A stretch of 21,015 bases of DNA. It comes from a virus. Every line of letters starts with the position of its first letter. Position 1 is the stretch's first letter. The position numbers were made by a program, and so were the translations under genes. This document shows, piece after piece, positions 1 to 7,531 of this stretch. The notes under the pieces were generated by a model that was given only the letters and a program-made list of their open reading frames with translations, was not told the DNA's origin and made no database searches. The DNA is taken from IMG/VR virus record IMGVR_UViG_3300031688_000170, positions 1-21,015 of that record, one strand, 5' to 3'.

Positions 1-1
1 C

Positions 2-97
2 CAAGCAAATCAACCATCACAAACATACGTAATAAGTCAAGAAGTAACAGATAGCCAAGAGGCACAATCATATATTAATAACCAAAGAACCCTATAA
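2..97 (+). CDS. C-terminal end of a tape-measure-like virion protein (partial)
   Basis: An open frame enters from the left edge and stops at a TAA at 95-97, giving the last 31 residues of a longer protein. The tail contains TYVISQEVTDSQEA followed by a short helix-like stretch ending in NNQRTL. Many Bacteroidota phage tape-measure or large virion proteins end in a similar 'Y-V-V/I-S-x-x-V/I-T' segment; this is recalled family knowledge, not a search. The stop lies one base before the ATG of the protease gene, so the two are almost certainly co-transcribed. The body of the gene lies outside the window, so tape measure versus another large tail or injection protein cannot be decided. Confidence 0.6.
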   Translation, partial: QANQPSQTYVISQEVTDSQEAQSYINNQRTL

Positions 98-98
98 A

Positions 99-686
99 AT
101 GAAAGTAGTTGAATTTGTAATAAACGAACAAGAAGATGACTTCGGTGTCTTCGCAATATCATTAGTAGACAAGCCTGCCATTGAGGAGAATTTCATGTAT
201 TTCTCAGAGGATAAACAAACCTTCGCAACCATCGACACAGATGAGCGTATTGTAATGGGTGCAGTTATGATTCCTGATTTAGAAATTATGCGAGTAGATG
301 AGAACGGAGAGAAATATAAATGTTTCTTTTCTAAGGAAACGGTGAAGAGAGTAAGCCAATTGTATATGCTTAACTCTAAACATCAGAACGCTACTATCGA
401 CCACGCTAGAACGGTAAACGGAATCACTACAATAGAAACGTGGTTGGTTGCTGATACTAAACATGATAAGACACAAGCCTTTGGTTTAAGTTATCCAGTA
501 GGTACTTGGGTTGCTACTATGAAGATAGACAACGAAGACATATGGCAGAACTATATCAAGGAAGGAGTTGTAAAAGGTTTCTCTGTAGAAGGTTACTTTA
601 ATGAAAAGAAACAAGAAATGAGTGAAGATTCTACGTTAGATGCTATTAGGCAAATCATTAGGAATGACGAAAACGCAACAAACTAG
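99..686 (+). CDS. Prohead protease, XkdF-like (peptidase S78-type)
   Basis: A 195-residue protein of the size expected for a phage head-maturation serine protease of the XkdF type, which trims scaffold and capsid N-termini inside the prohead. Visible family features are the N-terminal 'ISLVDKPAIEENFMYF' segment, a histidine at about residue 102 in the DHARTVNG stretch, and a serine at about residue 162 in GFSVEGYF. The last two are the likely catalytic His and Ser. The gene starts one base after the preceding stop and lies two genes upstream of the capsid gene, the usual place for this enzyme. No frameshift or truncation is visible. Confidence 0.85.
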   Translation: MKVVEFVINEQEDDFGVFAISLVDKPAIEENFMYFSEDKQTFATIDTDERIVMGAVMIPDLEIMRVDENGEKYKCFFSKETVKRVSQLYMLNSKHQNATIDHARTVNGITTIETWLVADTKHDKTQAFGLSYPVGTWVATMKIDNEDIWQNYIKEGVVKGFSVEGYFNEKKQEMSEDSTLDAIRQIIRNDENATN

Positions 687-692
687 CTATAA

Positions 693-716
693 TACTATTT
701 ATAATAAAAGACACAC
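693..716 (+). promoter_or_regulatory. Candidate phage-specific promoter motif upstream of scaffold gene
   Basis: The 30-base gap between protease and scaffold candidate carries TACTATTTATA at 693-703, followed by ACAC at 711-714. The same 11 bases, with ACAC at the same offset, occur at 2933-2943 before another virion gene. Neither copy contains the housekeeping TAnnTTTG element. This could be a late promoter for the sigma factor encoded at 16833; that link is inference, and the AT-rich background makes chance similarity possible. Confidence 0.3.
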
Positions 717-1310
717 ATGGAAACATTGAGTAAAATTAAGGTTCTTTTAGGAATGCAAGAGGCAACTCCTGTAGAATTAGAGGAAGCGAAAGAGCAAATG
801 AAGTTCGAGGACATCGCTTTAGAAGATGGTACTGTAGTAAGTGCTGATGCTTTGGAAGTAGGTGCTTCTGTATTCATTATGGTCGAAGAAGAAAAGCAAC
901 CTTTACCAGTAGGTGAGTATGCTCTAGCTGACGGATCGCTTTTAGTTGTTATTGAAGAAGGTATTATTGCCGAAATCAAAGCAGTAGAAGAAGAGAAGGA
1001 AGAGAAAGTAGAAGAGGTAGTAGAAGAAGAAATGTCTGTAGAAGATAATTCTAAAACTGCACTTATGGAAACTATCGGATTGCTAGAAAACTTAGTACAA
1101 GAGTTTGCTTCTATTAAAGAAGAATTTGCAGCTTTAAAAGTAGAGGCAAAAGAGAACGCTACGAAAGTAGAAGAGTTCGAGCAAGTAGGAGAAGAGGTTA
1201 AGCCAAGTCCTGAAGGAAACTTTAGTAGCTCAACAACTCTATCACCATTAGAATTTAATAAACTTACAGCTCAAGGTCGTGTACAATATTTAATTAACAA
1301 AAATAAATAA
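717..1310 (+). CDS. Acidic protein, probable capsid scaffold
   Basis: A 197-residue, strongly acidic protein between the protease and the major capsid protein, the standard position of a scaffold. The N-terminal half has two small beta-type units, one around LEDGTVVSADALEVG (about residues 36-50) and one around LADGSLLVVIEEG (about 70-82). A Glu/Val-rich stretch follows (about 90-112), then a predicted coiled coil (about 120-160) and a Ser/Thr/Pro-rich tail. A methionine at about residue 105 begins the coiled-coil part and could be an internal start, as some phage scaffolds have; there is no direct evidence for that. The assignment rests on position and composition, not on a clear sequence match. 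Confidence 0.6.
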   Translation: METLSKIKVLLGMQEATPVELEEAKEQMKFEDIALEDGTVVSADALEVGASVFIMVEEEKQPLPVGEYALADGSLLVVIEEGIIAEIKAVEEEKEEKVEEVVEEEMSVEDNSKTALMETIGLLENLVQEFASIKEEFAALKVEAKENATKVEEFEQVGEEVKPSPEGNFSSSTTLSPLEFNKLTAQGRVQYLINKNK

Positions 1311-1316
1311 AACATT

Positions 1317-2210
1317 ATGGCAGATTCATTAACTAAACTATACGCAGGCGAAGAGGCTGCAGGGTTTATTTCAGCATCACTATTAAGTGGTGAAACATTA
1401 GCAAAGGGAAATATTACAGTACTTCCTAATGTAACTTATAAAGTAAATTTAAAGTCTTTTGACTTGTCAGCTTCATCTGTAGTAGATGCAACTTGTGATT
1501 TTACTGATGCAGGTGATATTACTTACGTAGAGAAAGCTCTTACTCCTGATAACTTCGGATTGAATAAGCAGATGTGTAAGAAAGATTGGTTAAGTACTTA
1601 TGCAGGTTCTCAAATGAGAGCGGGTTTAGATGGTACTCTACCAGCAAACTTCCAAGAATATATCATCGGACACGCAGGAGCGTTAGTAGGTCAGGAAGTT
1701 GAGAAATCAATTTGGCAAGGTGCGGCAGCTACAACAGGTGAGTTCGATGGATTCGAAGCACTAGCAGCAGCAGATGGTACAGTTGTAGATGTAGCAGGTG
1801 CTACTTTATCAGCAGCAAACATTGTAGCTGAATTAGGTAAAGTAAGAGATGCTATCTTAGATGCTAATTACGGACAAGAAGATTTAGGTATCTACATCGG
1901 AACGGCTGCAATGAAATTCTATATCTCAGCTCAAGCTGCTTTAGGTTACCAAGACCAATTCCACGTTGGAGTTTCTGAGGCTAACTTCGAAGGTACTAAG
2001 TTAATTCTTGCTCCTGGTATGTCAGCTAACAAAATGATCGCAGCTCGTAAGACTAACTTATTCTTTGCAACTGATTTAGCTTCTGATATGGCAGAGGTTC
2101 GTGTATTGGATATGACTGAGAATGACGGTTCTGACAACGTAAGACTTGTTATGAAGTGGAATGCAGGTGTAGGTTTTGCAACTGGTTCGGACGTAGTTTT
2201 ATACGCATAA
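1317..2210 (+). CDS. Major capsid protein (HK97-fold type)
   Basis: A 297-residue protein matching the general look of Bacteroidota phage major capsid proteins: an acidic N-terminal region with a VEKALTPDNFGLNKQMCKKDW segment, a helix leading into 'EKSIWQG', then 'GEFDGFEAL', and a C-terminal domain ending in a VRLVMKWNAGVGF strand. These are recalled family resemblances. It follows the scaffold candidate after six bases. The absence of a long N-terminal delta-like domain fits a separate scaffold. Codon use is regular and the gene is followed by a stable hairpin, as expected for the most highly expressed virion gene. Confidence 0.85.
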   Translation: MADSLTKLYAGEEAAGFISASLLSGETLAKGNITVLPNVTYKVNLKSFDLSASSVVDATCDFTDAGDITYVEKALTPDNFGLNKQMCKKDWLSTYAGSQMRAGLDGTLPANFQEYIIGHAGALVGQEVEKSIWQGAAATTGEFDGFEALAAADGTVVDVAGATLSAANIVAELGKVRDAILDANYGQEDLGIYIGTAAMKFYISAQAALGYQDQFHVGVSEANFEGTKLILAPGMSANKMIAARKTNLFFATDLASDMAEVRVLDMTENDGSDNVRLVMKWNAGVGFATGSDVVLYA

Positions 2211-2221
2211 TATTAATTAAT

Positions 2222-2250
2222 AGAGGGGGTTTAATCGCTCCCTCTTATTT
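2222..2250 (+). terminator. Hairpin after capsid gene, weak or partial terminator
   Basis: AGAGGGGG (2222-2229) pairs with CTCCCTCT (2238-2245) over 8 bp with one G-U, loop 2230-2237. Only a broken T stretch (TTATTT) follows, so it may attenuate transcription or protect the capsid mRNA 3' end rather than stop it completely. Confidence 0.5.
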
Positions 2251-2265
2251 AAACATAAAAGATAT

Positions 2266-2844
2266 ATGGCTTGTTTAGTAGCAAACGGTAGAGCTTTAGA
2301 ATGTCGAGAGAGCATTGGAGGGATAAGAAACATTTACTTTGTGAACAACAATGTTATGGGAGCTTATACTATTGATGTAGATGGAGAGTTAGATGATTTA
2401 GGTGCTGCAAGTTCAGCATATAAGTACGAACTTAATCCACAATCCTCAGACTTTGATGAAGCGATTACTGTGTCAGAAGAAAACGGAACGGTATTTTATG
2501 AGCAAACTATTAATTTAGCTTTGCCTAATTTATCAAAAGATGCGTTAAAAAACCTTAAGGTATTAGCTCAGGGTAGATTTCAAATCTTTGTAGAGGACAA
2601 TAATATTAATGAGGCTACTGGCTTCGGTGATGTATACCTTGCAGGTGCTTATAATGGTATGACCGTAACAGGTGGGAACATTGGAAGAGGGAAAGCGTTC
2701 GGAGATATGAGCGGTTATAACTTAGCTTTGGTAGGTAGAGAGCAGCGTGCTGCACTTTCAGTAGTACCGAGTGCAGTTGTAGCAGATACTATCTTCGGAG
2801 GTCTTACAACTTCAGGTAATAGACCTGCAATAGTTACTTCTTAA
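2266..2844 (+). CDS. Putative major tail (tail tube) protein
   Basis: A 192-residue protein immediately downstream of the capsid gene. It has the pattern of a small structural protein common beside the capsid gene in Bacteroidota phages: an N-terminal 'RALECRESIGGIRNIYF' segment, a central SEENGTVFYEQTINLALPNLS stretch beginning at about residue 68, and a C-terminal 'GKAFGDMSGYNLALVGRE' segment. Homologues of this pattern are usually placed with tail-tube or major tail proteins; this is from memory. Its own hairpin upstream and terminator downstream suggest separately tuned, high expression, as expected for a tube subunit. A head decoration role cannot be excluded. Confidence 0.5.
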   Translation: MACLVANGRALECRESIGGIRNIYFVNNNVMGAYTIDVDGELDDLGAASSAYKYELNPQSSDFDEAITVSEENGTVFYEQTINLALPNLSKDALKNLKVLAQGRFQIFVEDNNINEATGFGDVYLAGAYNGMTVTGGNIGRGKAFGDMSGYNLALVGREQRAALSVVPSAVVADTIFGGLTTSGNRPAIVTS

Positions 2845-2866
2845 AGTAAAATTATAATTCAATACT

Positions 2867-2897
2867 AAAGCTCTACTTAACGGTAGGGCTTTTTTTA
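2867..2897 (+). terminator. Rho-independent terminator
   Basis: A 10-bp stem (2867-2876 AAAGCTCTAC with 2883-2892 GTAGGGCTTT, one T-G wobble), six-base loop, then a run of Ts through 2896. It ends the capsid/tail-tube transcript. Confidence 0.85.
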
Positions 2898-2932
2898 TGC
2901 AAACAAAACAAAACGAGTAAATTACTATTTAT

Positions 2933-2957
2933 ATATATACACACTTAAACAAAGAAG
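2933..2957 (+). promoter_or_regulatory. Candidate phage-specific promoter motif, second copy
   Basis: TACTATTTATA at 2933-2943 with ACAC at the same relative offset as in the 693 copy. It lies between a strong terminator and the next virion gene, where a new promoter is needed, and no TAnnTTTG element is present. Recognition by the phage sigma factor is inferred only. Confidence 0.35.
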
Positions 2958-3215
2958 ATGCCTACAAATTTAATAGTAAGACAAGGAACAACGGGAGTTG
3001 TAGTTACTCCAAGTGATTCGACAGATATAACGGGTTCAAACGCTAACACTCCTGCTACGTTGTTTGTGGGTACTGGTGGGAATATTGATGTGATCACTTT
3101 AGGGGGTTCTACATTACTTCTTAAAAATATTGCAGATGGTTCTTTCTTACCTATTCAGGTAACAAGAGTAAAAGCAACCCTTACAACTGCAACGGACATA
3201 GTAGCTATATTTTAA
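2958..3215 (+). CDS. Small beta-rich virion-associated protein
   Basis: An 85-residue protein with a pattern seen in many unrelated tailed phages: 'IVRQGTTGVVVTPSDSTDI', then 'LFVGTGGNIDVITLGG', then 'LPIQVTRVKATLTTATDIVAIF'. Such proteins are generally annotated as hypothetical and lie among head or tail genes; an accessory role on the particle surface is plausible but unproven. It is the first gene after a terminator, and its stop lies three bases before the LamG gene start. No signal peptide or membrane segment. Confidence 0.6.
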   Translation: MPTNLIVRQGTTGVVVTPSDSTDITGSNANTPATLFVGTGGNIDVITLGGSTLLLKNIADGSFLPIQVTRVKATLTTATDIVAIF

Positions 3216-3218
3216 GGT

Positions 3219-4685
3219 ATGATTAATATCATACAAAATTCAATTGGTGCATTAGCTAAAAGGCTAGGCATCGTAAATAAGAACCTCCAAATGTGGTTAG
3301 GCTTTTATAAGTCTGATTGGGTTGGGGGTGAATTAGTAGTTAAAGACAAATCGACCAACTCGAACGATGCGAAGTTGTTTACAGGTAAGGCTTTGAGTTT
3401 TGATGGAGTGAATGATACTGTAAGTTTAGGAACTAAATCTATGCCTAATACATCTGCTGCAACTATAACATTTTGGTGCAATCCTGTTTTAAGTTCTAGT
3501 ACAGGCGATAGAGCTGTTATAAGATATGGTATGACTAATGTATGGTTTAGTAATAACAATCAATTACAAGTATATCCTGATGTTAGTGGTAGTGCAGTAA
3601 TTTTTTCTATTTCAGATGCATCAAATAAATATCAAAGATTTGTTGTTTCAATTTCAGGGACAACTACAACATTATATATAGACGGGGTTTTAATTGGTTC
3701 AGCAAGTAGTGCTACCATAAGTACTACAGCAAAACCAAGCTTTATTGCTTCTTACAGCTCAAATAGATATTTACCTGCAAAACTTTCCGACTTCCAAATC
3801 TACAACGCAGCTTGGGATTCAGACGATGCACTATTCGACTACAACAACCCGAACCACCTCGTAACGGATAACCCTAATACGACTTTAACCTTATCGAATC
3901 TATCGGCTTACTACGCTTTAAGTGAGGGTAGTGGTTCAATAGCTTACGATAGCTCAGGTGGTGGTAATAATGGAACTATTACGGGTGCTACATACGATGA
4001 TCAACAACCGACTATACCACAATTAGGTATGATGGATTGGGTAAAGAGTACTCCAGTAGCTACAGAGGTTACACTTATACAAGCACCAAATAACAAAGGT
4101 TACGACATACTAGGTAACTCGCTTCGATTAAGAGAGAGAGGGTTTAATTTAGATGGTAGTGGCTATGCCGAAGTGGCTGATGACGATTCACTTGACTTCG
4201 GTACAGGTGATTTTAGTATTGAAGCATGGGCTAAAGCTAAAACTGATGGGAGTATAAATGTTATTGTAAGCTTAGGTGGTAGTTATAATGGTGTGAACTC
4301 GGCAGGAATAGGCACACATCAAGCAGCTTCTAAATTCTTGTGTTATGTAGGTGGTTCTGCTATGTACTCAAATGATGAGTTTGAATTAGGTGATTGGTAT
4401 CATTTAGTAGTAACTAGAAATTCAGGCTTGTGTACTTTGTATATAGATACGGTTACTCAAACCGACACAGAAACTAACACAAATAGTATTACAAATACAT
4501 TAGTTAAACATGTTGGGCGTGATTCAGGAGTAGATAGATTCTATACTGATATAATAGACGAACCTAGACTATACAACAGAGCTTTAACTCAGAAGGAAAT
4601 AACCAACAACTACAAAGTAGGTTTAAAAAATCACAAAGTAGGTTCAGCATTTAGTACAGAGTTCTCGAGTGAATTTGGATTTTAA
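3219..4685 (+). CDS. LamG / concanavalin-like adhesin, likely host-range protein
   Basis: A 488-residue protein with two laminin-G/concanavalin A-like jelly-roll domains. The first begins near residue 60 at LSFDGVNDTVSLG; the second begins near residue 310 at FNLDGSGYAEVADDDSLDFG and ends at DEPRLYNRALTQKEI. Between them is a 'YYALSEGSGSIAYDSSGGGNNGTI' stretch of the kind that usually opens another LamG unit, so the architecture may be two and a half repeats. LamG domains bind carbohydrate, which suggests receptor or surface polysaccharide attachment. No signal peptide is seen, as expected for a virion protein. It ends in an odd Phe/Ser/Glu-rich tail (FSTEFSSEFGF). It could be a tail fibre or a head decoration fibre. 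Confidence 0.75.
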   Translation: MINIIQNSIGALAKRLGIVNKNLQMWLGFYKSDWVGGELVVKDKSTNSNDAKLFTGKALSFDGVNDTVSLGTKSMPNTSAATITFWCNPVLSSSTGDRAVIRYGMTNVWFSNNNQLQVYPDVSGSAVIFSISDASNKYQRFVVSISGTTTTLYIDGVLIGSASSATISTTAKPSFIASYSSNRYLPAKLSDFQIYNAAWDSDDALFDYNNPNHLVTDNPNTTLTLSNLSAYYALSEGSGSIAYDSSGGGNNGTITGATYDDQQPTIPQLGMMDWVKSTPVATEVTLIQAPNNKGYDILGNSLRLRERGFNLDGSGYAEVADDDSLDFGTGDFSIEAWAKAKTDGSINVIVSLGGSYNGVNSAGIGTHQAASKFLCYVGGSAMYSNDEFELGDWYHLVVTRNSGLCTLYIDTVTQTDTETNTNSITNTLVKHVGRDSGVDRFYTDIIDEPRLYNRALTQKEITNNYKVGLKNHKVGSAFSTEFSSEFGF

Positions 4686-4694
4686 AAGATAAAC

Positions 4695-4931
4695 ATGGCA
4701 AAGCAAGATTATAAATCAACATCTATAAGGGATAGGTACAGAACTTTGGTAAAACAAATGAGTTTACCTAAGTTTAAACCTGAAAAAAATGAGGTTCGAG
4801 GTAGAGCTGAACTGTTAGATATGTTGGAAGAAATGTTTGAAAGTAAAGAAAAACATATAACAGCTGAAAGTATTAGAGCTTTTTTAAGCATCTTAGTTAA
4901 ATCAACTAAAAATAGTACAGATGATAGGTAA
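4695..4931 (+). CDS. Hypothetical small charged protein
   Basis: A 78-residue highly charged protein with a basic first half and a mostly helical second half (ELLDMLEEMFESKEKHITAE). I do not recognise a family. It follows the LamG gene by nine bases and overlaps the next gene by 11 bases, so it is translated as part of the virion operon. It could be a chaperone or assembly partner of the adhesin, as small helical proteins after fibre genes sometimes are, but this is inference from position only. Confidence 0.55.
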   Translation: MAKQDYKSTSIRDRYRTLVKQMSLPKFKPEKNEVRGRAELLDMLEEMFESKEKHITAESIRAFLSILVKSTKNSTDDR

Positions 4932-5280
4932 CATATTTATATGCTTAGAAGAGCAAACTTATAAAGGATTAATTCCTGAAGAGTTAGAAGGTTCTTACGC
5001 TCGTAAAACTTACGACGAAGATGGTGAGTTGTTAAATATTCTACCTACTACATTCGAAGAGGTTGGAGTAGATAACAGAATCAAGTTCGGTAGTGTTATC
5101 GAAATAGACGTGAACGGAATTAAGCACTATGTAATGGAGTTTAACGCTTCATGGTTGCAAAGTGAGGTCACTACATTAATTAACTTAGGGAATGGTTTAA
5201 ACTATCCTAGTAATACCTTGCTTACAAATGCAGAGGCTATAAGTTTAATTAACCAGTATACAAATGATATACCTGAATAA
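4921..5280 (+). CDS. Hypothetical virion-region protein
   Basis: A 119-residue acidic protein, unrecognised. It has an N-terminal mixed alpha/beta stretch, a central beta-like 'FGSVIEIDVNGIKHYVMEF' segment and a helical C-terminus rich in Asn and Leu. No membrane segment or metal-binding motif is visible. It overlaps the preceding gene by 11 bases and the next small gene by 17 bases. Its location between adhesin and portal suggests a structural or assembly role; nothing more specific is supported. Confidence 0.55.
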   Translation: MIGNIFICLEEQTYKGLIPEELEGSYARKTYDEDGELLNILPTTFEEVGVDNRIKFGSVIEIDVNGIKHYVMEFNASWLQSEVTTLINLGNGLNYPSNTLLTNAEAISLINQYTNDIPE

Positions 5281-5437
5281 ATTAAGAGGTACGTTTTTTA
5301 TTACTTACTTAGTGGGTGATAAGATACAACTACAAACACAAAGAGAAGATTATAAAACTGCTAAGACCTACGCAAAATCATTAGGTAAAAAGCATAAAGT
5401 TAAAGTAAATGATAAAGCTAAAGCACGAACAGAGTAA
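5264..5437 (+). CDS. Small basic hypothetical protein
   Basis: A 57-codon reading frame starts at an ATG inside the end of the preceding gene and stops at 5435-5437 inside the start of the next one. It bridges what would otherwise be a 128-base gap in a tightly packed operon. The product is strongly basic in its second half (REDYKTAKTYAKSLGKKHKVK). The overlaps on both sides fit the style of the neighbours and argue for a real gene. Function unknown. Confidence 0.5.
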   Translation: MIYLNKLRGTFFITYLVGDKIQLQTQREDYKTAKTYAKSLGKKHKVKVNDKAKARTE

Positions 5438-5807
5438 TACGGTTTATCTATCATTAGAAGAAAATTCTACTAATGCTTATGATAACTATTATTTACTTAT
5501 ATTTACTAATCTACAAACACGAGTTAGCGAAGCGAAAGTGGTAACTAAAGGAGATGTAAATGTAAGGTCGGTAGCTTTAACTTTCAACGTAAACACAGGA
5601 GCAGAACCTAAGTATACAATGCAGGAGATGAGTTTCTTTTCCTACGATGTATATGAACAAACAGAAGCGACTAACGAAGATCCATTAGATGCCAGTGTTC
5701 TCGGATTGCGAGAGGTTGGCAAAGCGTGGGTAGGTGGTACGAGTGAGGTGGTTTATATTAAACAAGCCGAAGCAAACAATACTAATAGTGTATATTTAAA
5801 AGTATGA
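5409..5807 (+). CDS. Hypothetical beta-rich virion protein
   Basis: A 132-residue protein with an opening 'IKLKHEQSNTVYLSLEEN' followed by 'YYLLIFTNLQTR' and alternating hydrophobic/polar residues suggestive of a beta sandwich. Proteins with this opening occur among structural genes of flavobacterial phages, and I recall them only as uncharacterised. It overlaps the small gene upstream by 29 bases and the portal start by four bases (ATGA), so translation is probably coupled to the portal. A baseplate, neck or decoration role is possible. Confidence 0.55.
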   Translation: MIKLKHEQSNTVYLSLEENSTNAYDNYYLLIFTNLQTRVSEAKVVTKGDVNVRSVALTFNVNTGAEPKYTMQEMSFFSYDVYEQTEATNEDPLDASVLGLREVGKAWVGGTSEVVYIKQAEANNTNSVYLKV

Positions 5808-7531
5808 GTTTCAAAGTAATAAATTTCGCATCAATCAACACACCTAAAGCAGTCGAAAGCCCTGCTAAGGATTGGGTTGCTTACGGTGAAGAGAACGATT
5901 ATTTCACTTATCTAATTGATAGGTGTAATGGTTCAGCAGTTTCTAACGCTATTATCACGAGTGTAAGCGACCAAATCTACGGAGAAGGCTTATCTGCTAC
6001 TGATAGTTCTAAGCGACCTTTAGACTACGCTAAAATGCGTACTATATTCAGAGGTGAAGATGTGCGAAGAGTAGCAGGTGATTTGAAAAAGCTTGGAATG
6101 GGTGCATTTAATGTAGTTTGGAATAAGGGAAAGACTCAAATACTCAAAGCAAAGCACATACCGATGCAGAACCTACGACCTGAAAAGGCTACGGAGGGAG
6201 AAATTAAAGGTTGGTACTATTCAGATAATTGGAGTGAGTACAGGAAAGATAGATACAGACCTAGAAGAATAGAATCTTTTGACGGTTCACGAGGAGAGGA
6301 AACTCAAATATTAGTTATTGCTCCTTATTCGGCAGGGTTCTTTTACTTTAGTCCTGTAGATTATGTAGGTGCTTTACCATGGTCAGAGATAGATGAGGAA
6401 ATAGCAAACTACCACAAGACAAATATCCAAAACGGATTTGCTCCTACAATGCTTATAAACTTCAATCAAGGAGTTCCTACAGAAGATGAGCAAGGAATGA
6501 TTGAGAATGCTATCGAACGCAAATTAATAGGTACAGGTGGTAAAAAGTGGCTTACGAGTTGGAATGATGACCAATCAACTGCTACTACAATAGAAACAAT
6601 ACCTATTTCAGAAGCTTCAGAGCAATATAAATTCTTATCTGAAGAATCTACACAGAAAATATTAATAGGGCATAGAGTAACAAGTCCTATGCTATTCGGT
6701 ATTAAAGATGCAACTGGTTTAGGTAATAATGCAGACGAGATTAAAACGGCATCACAGTTGTTTGATAACAAAGTAATACGACCAAAGCAAAACATCATAC
6801 TAGAAGCAGTTGATAGTATATTGGCAGTTAATGGAATTGTATTAGATTTATTCTTTAAGACTATCGAACCTATTGAGTTTGTAGAAACTGAAGGATTAAA
6901 TATAGAAGAAACAGAGAAAGAAACAGGTGTTAAAATGTGCGAGAACTTTTCTAAGGAAGACGAGAAGCAGGATTTTATAGTAGCTACTGAGTTAATAGGA
7001 TTAGGTGAAGAACTTAGTAGCGATGAATGGGAATTAATAGCCGATGAAGATGCAGAAGAACACGAGGATTTATTAGCCTTTGAGTTTGCGAGTACTGGAG
7101 TTGCAAGACCTAACGCAAAGAGTGAGCAGGATAAGACTATCAACGGCTTTATGTATAAAGTTCGATACTCTTACGCTCCGTTAAAAACAAGCTCTAATAG
7201 TAGAGAGTTCTGTCGTAAGATGGTGAACGCTGATAAACTTTATAGAAAGGAAGATTTAATAGCAATGGGTTCTAAGTCTGTTAATTCAGGTTGGGGTGAA
7301 GGTGGAGCAGACACTTATTCTATATGGAAGTATAAAGGTGGAGGTGCTTGTCATCACAAGTGGAGAAGAAAGACATTTAAGAGTACTATTAAATTAGATG
7401 TTAAAAGTCCTTTAGCTCCAACGGTAAGCACAGGTAAAGCAGACTCAGAAGGTTACAGAGTACGGAATGATAGAGAGGTTGCTATGAAGCCTATCGATAT
7501 GACTAACAAAGGATTTATAAAGAAAAGATAA
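5804..7531 (+). CDS. Portal protein with C-terminal minor-head-like extension
   Basis: A 575-residue portal, the dodecameric ring through which terminase pumps DNA. Residues about 1-380 show the portal pattern: SPAKDWVAYGEENDYF near the N-terminus, a 'HIPMQNLRPEK' turn, a 'YHKTNIQNGFAPTMLINF' helix, and 'ILIGHRVTSPMLFGIKDATGLGNNADEI' in the stem/wing region. From about residue 425 there is an extra domain with 'VRYSYAP', SNSREFCRKMV and a GGGACHHKWRR motif, resembling the end of MuF-like minor head proteins; this would make the gene a portal plus minor-head fusion. The gene overlaps its upstream neighbour by ATGA and its downstream neighbour by TAATG. Portal assignment is firm; the C-terminal label is tentative. 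Confidence 0.85.
   Translation: MSFKVINFASINTPKAVESPAKDWVAYGEENDYFTYLIDRCNGSAVSNAIITSVSDQIYGEGLSATDSSKRPLDYAKMRTIFRGEDVRRVAGDLKKLGMGAFNVVWNKGKTQILKAKHIPMQNLRPEKATEGEIKGWYYSDNWSEYRKDRYRPRRIESFDGSRGEETQILVIAPYSAGFFYFSPVDYVGALPWSEIDEEIANYHKTNIQNGFAPTMLINFNQGVPTEDEQGMIENAIERKLIGTGGKKWLTSWNDDQSTATTIETIPISEASEQYKFLSEESTQKILIGHRVTSPMLFGIKDATGLGNNADEIKTASQLFDNKVIRPKQNIILEAVDSILAVNGIVLDLFFKTIEPIEFVETEGLNIEETEKETGVKMCENFSKEDEKQDFIVATELIGLGEELSSDEWELIADEDAEEHEDLLAFEFASTGVARPNAKSEQDKTINGFMYKVRYSYAPLKTSSNSREFCRKMVNADKLYRKEDLIAMGSKSVNSGWGEGGADTYSIWKYKGGGACHHKWRRKTFKSTIKLDVKSPLAPTVSTGKADSEGYRVRNDREVAMKPIDMTNKGFIKKR

Noticed and set aside
3219-4685. Diversity-generating retroelement target in the adhesin
   Set aside because: No reverse transcriptase and no template-like near-repeat of the gene were seen in the window.
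6466-7143. 225-codon open frame on the minus strand inside the portal gene
   Set aside because: It is a shadow of the portal coding strand: Ser/Ile-rich with no domain, no promoter, and opposite to all other genes.
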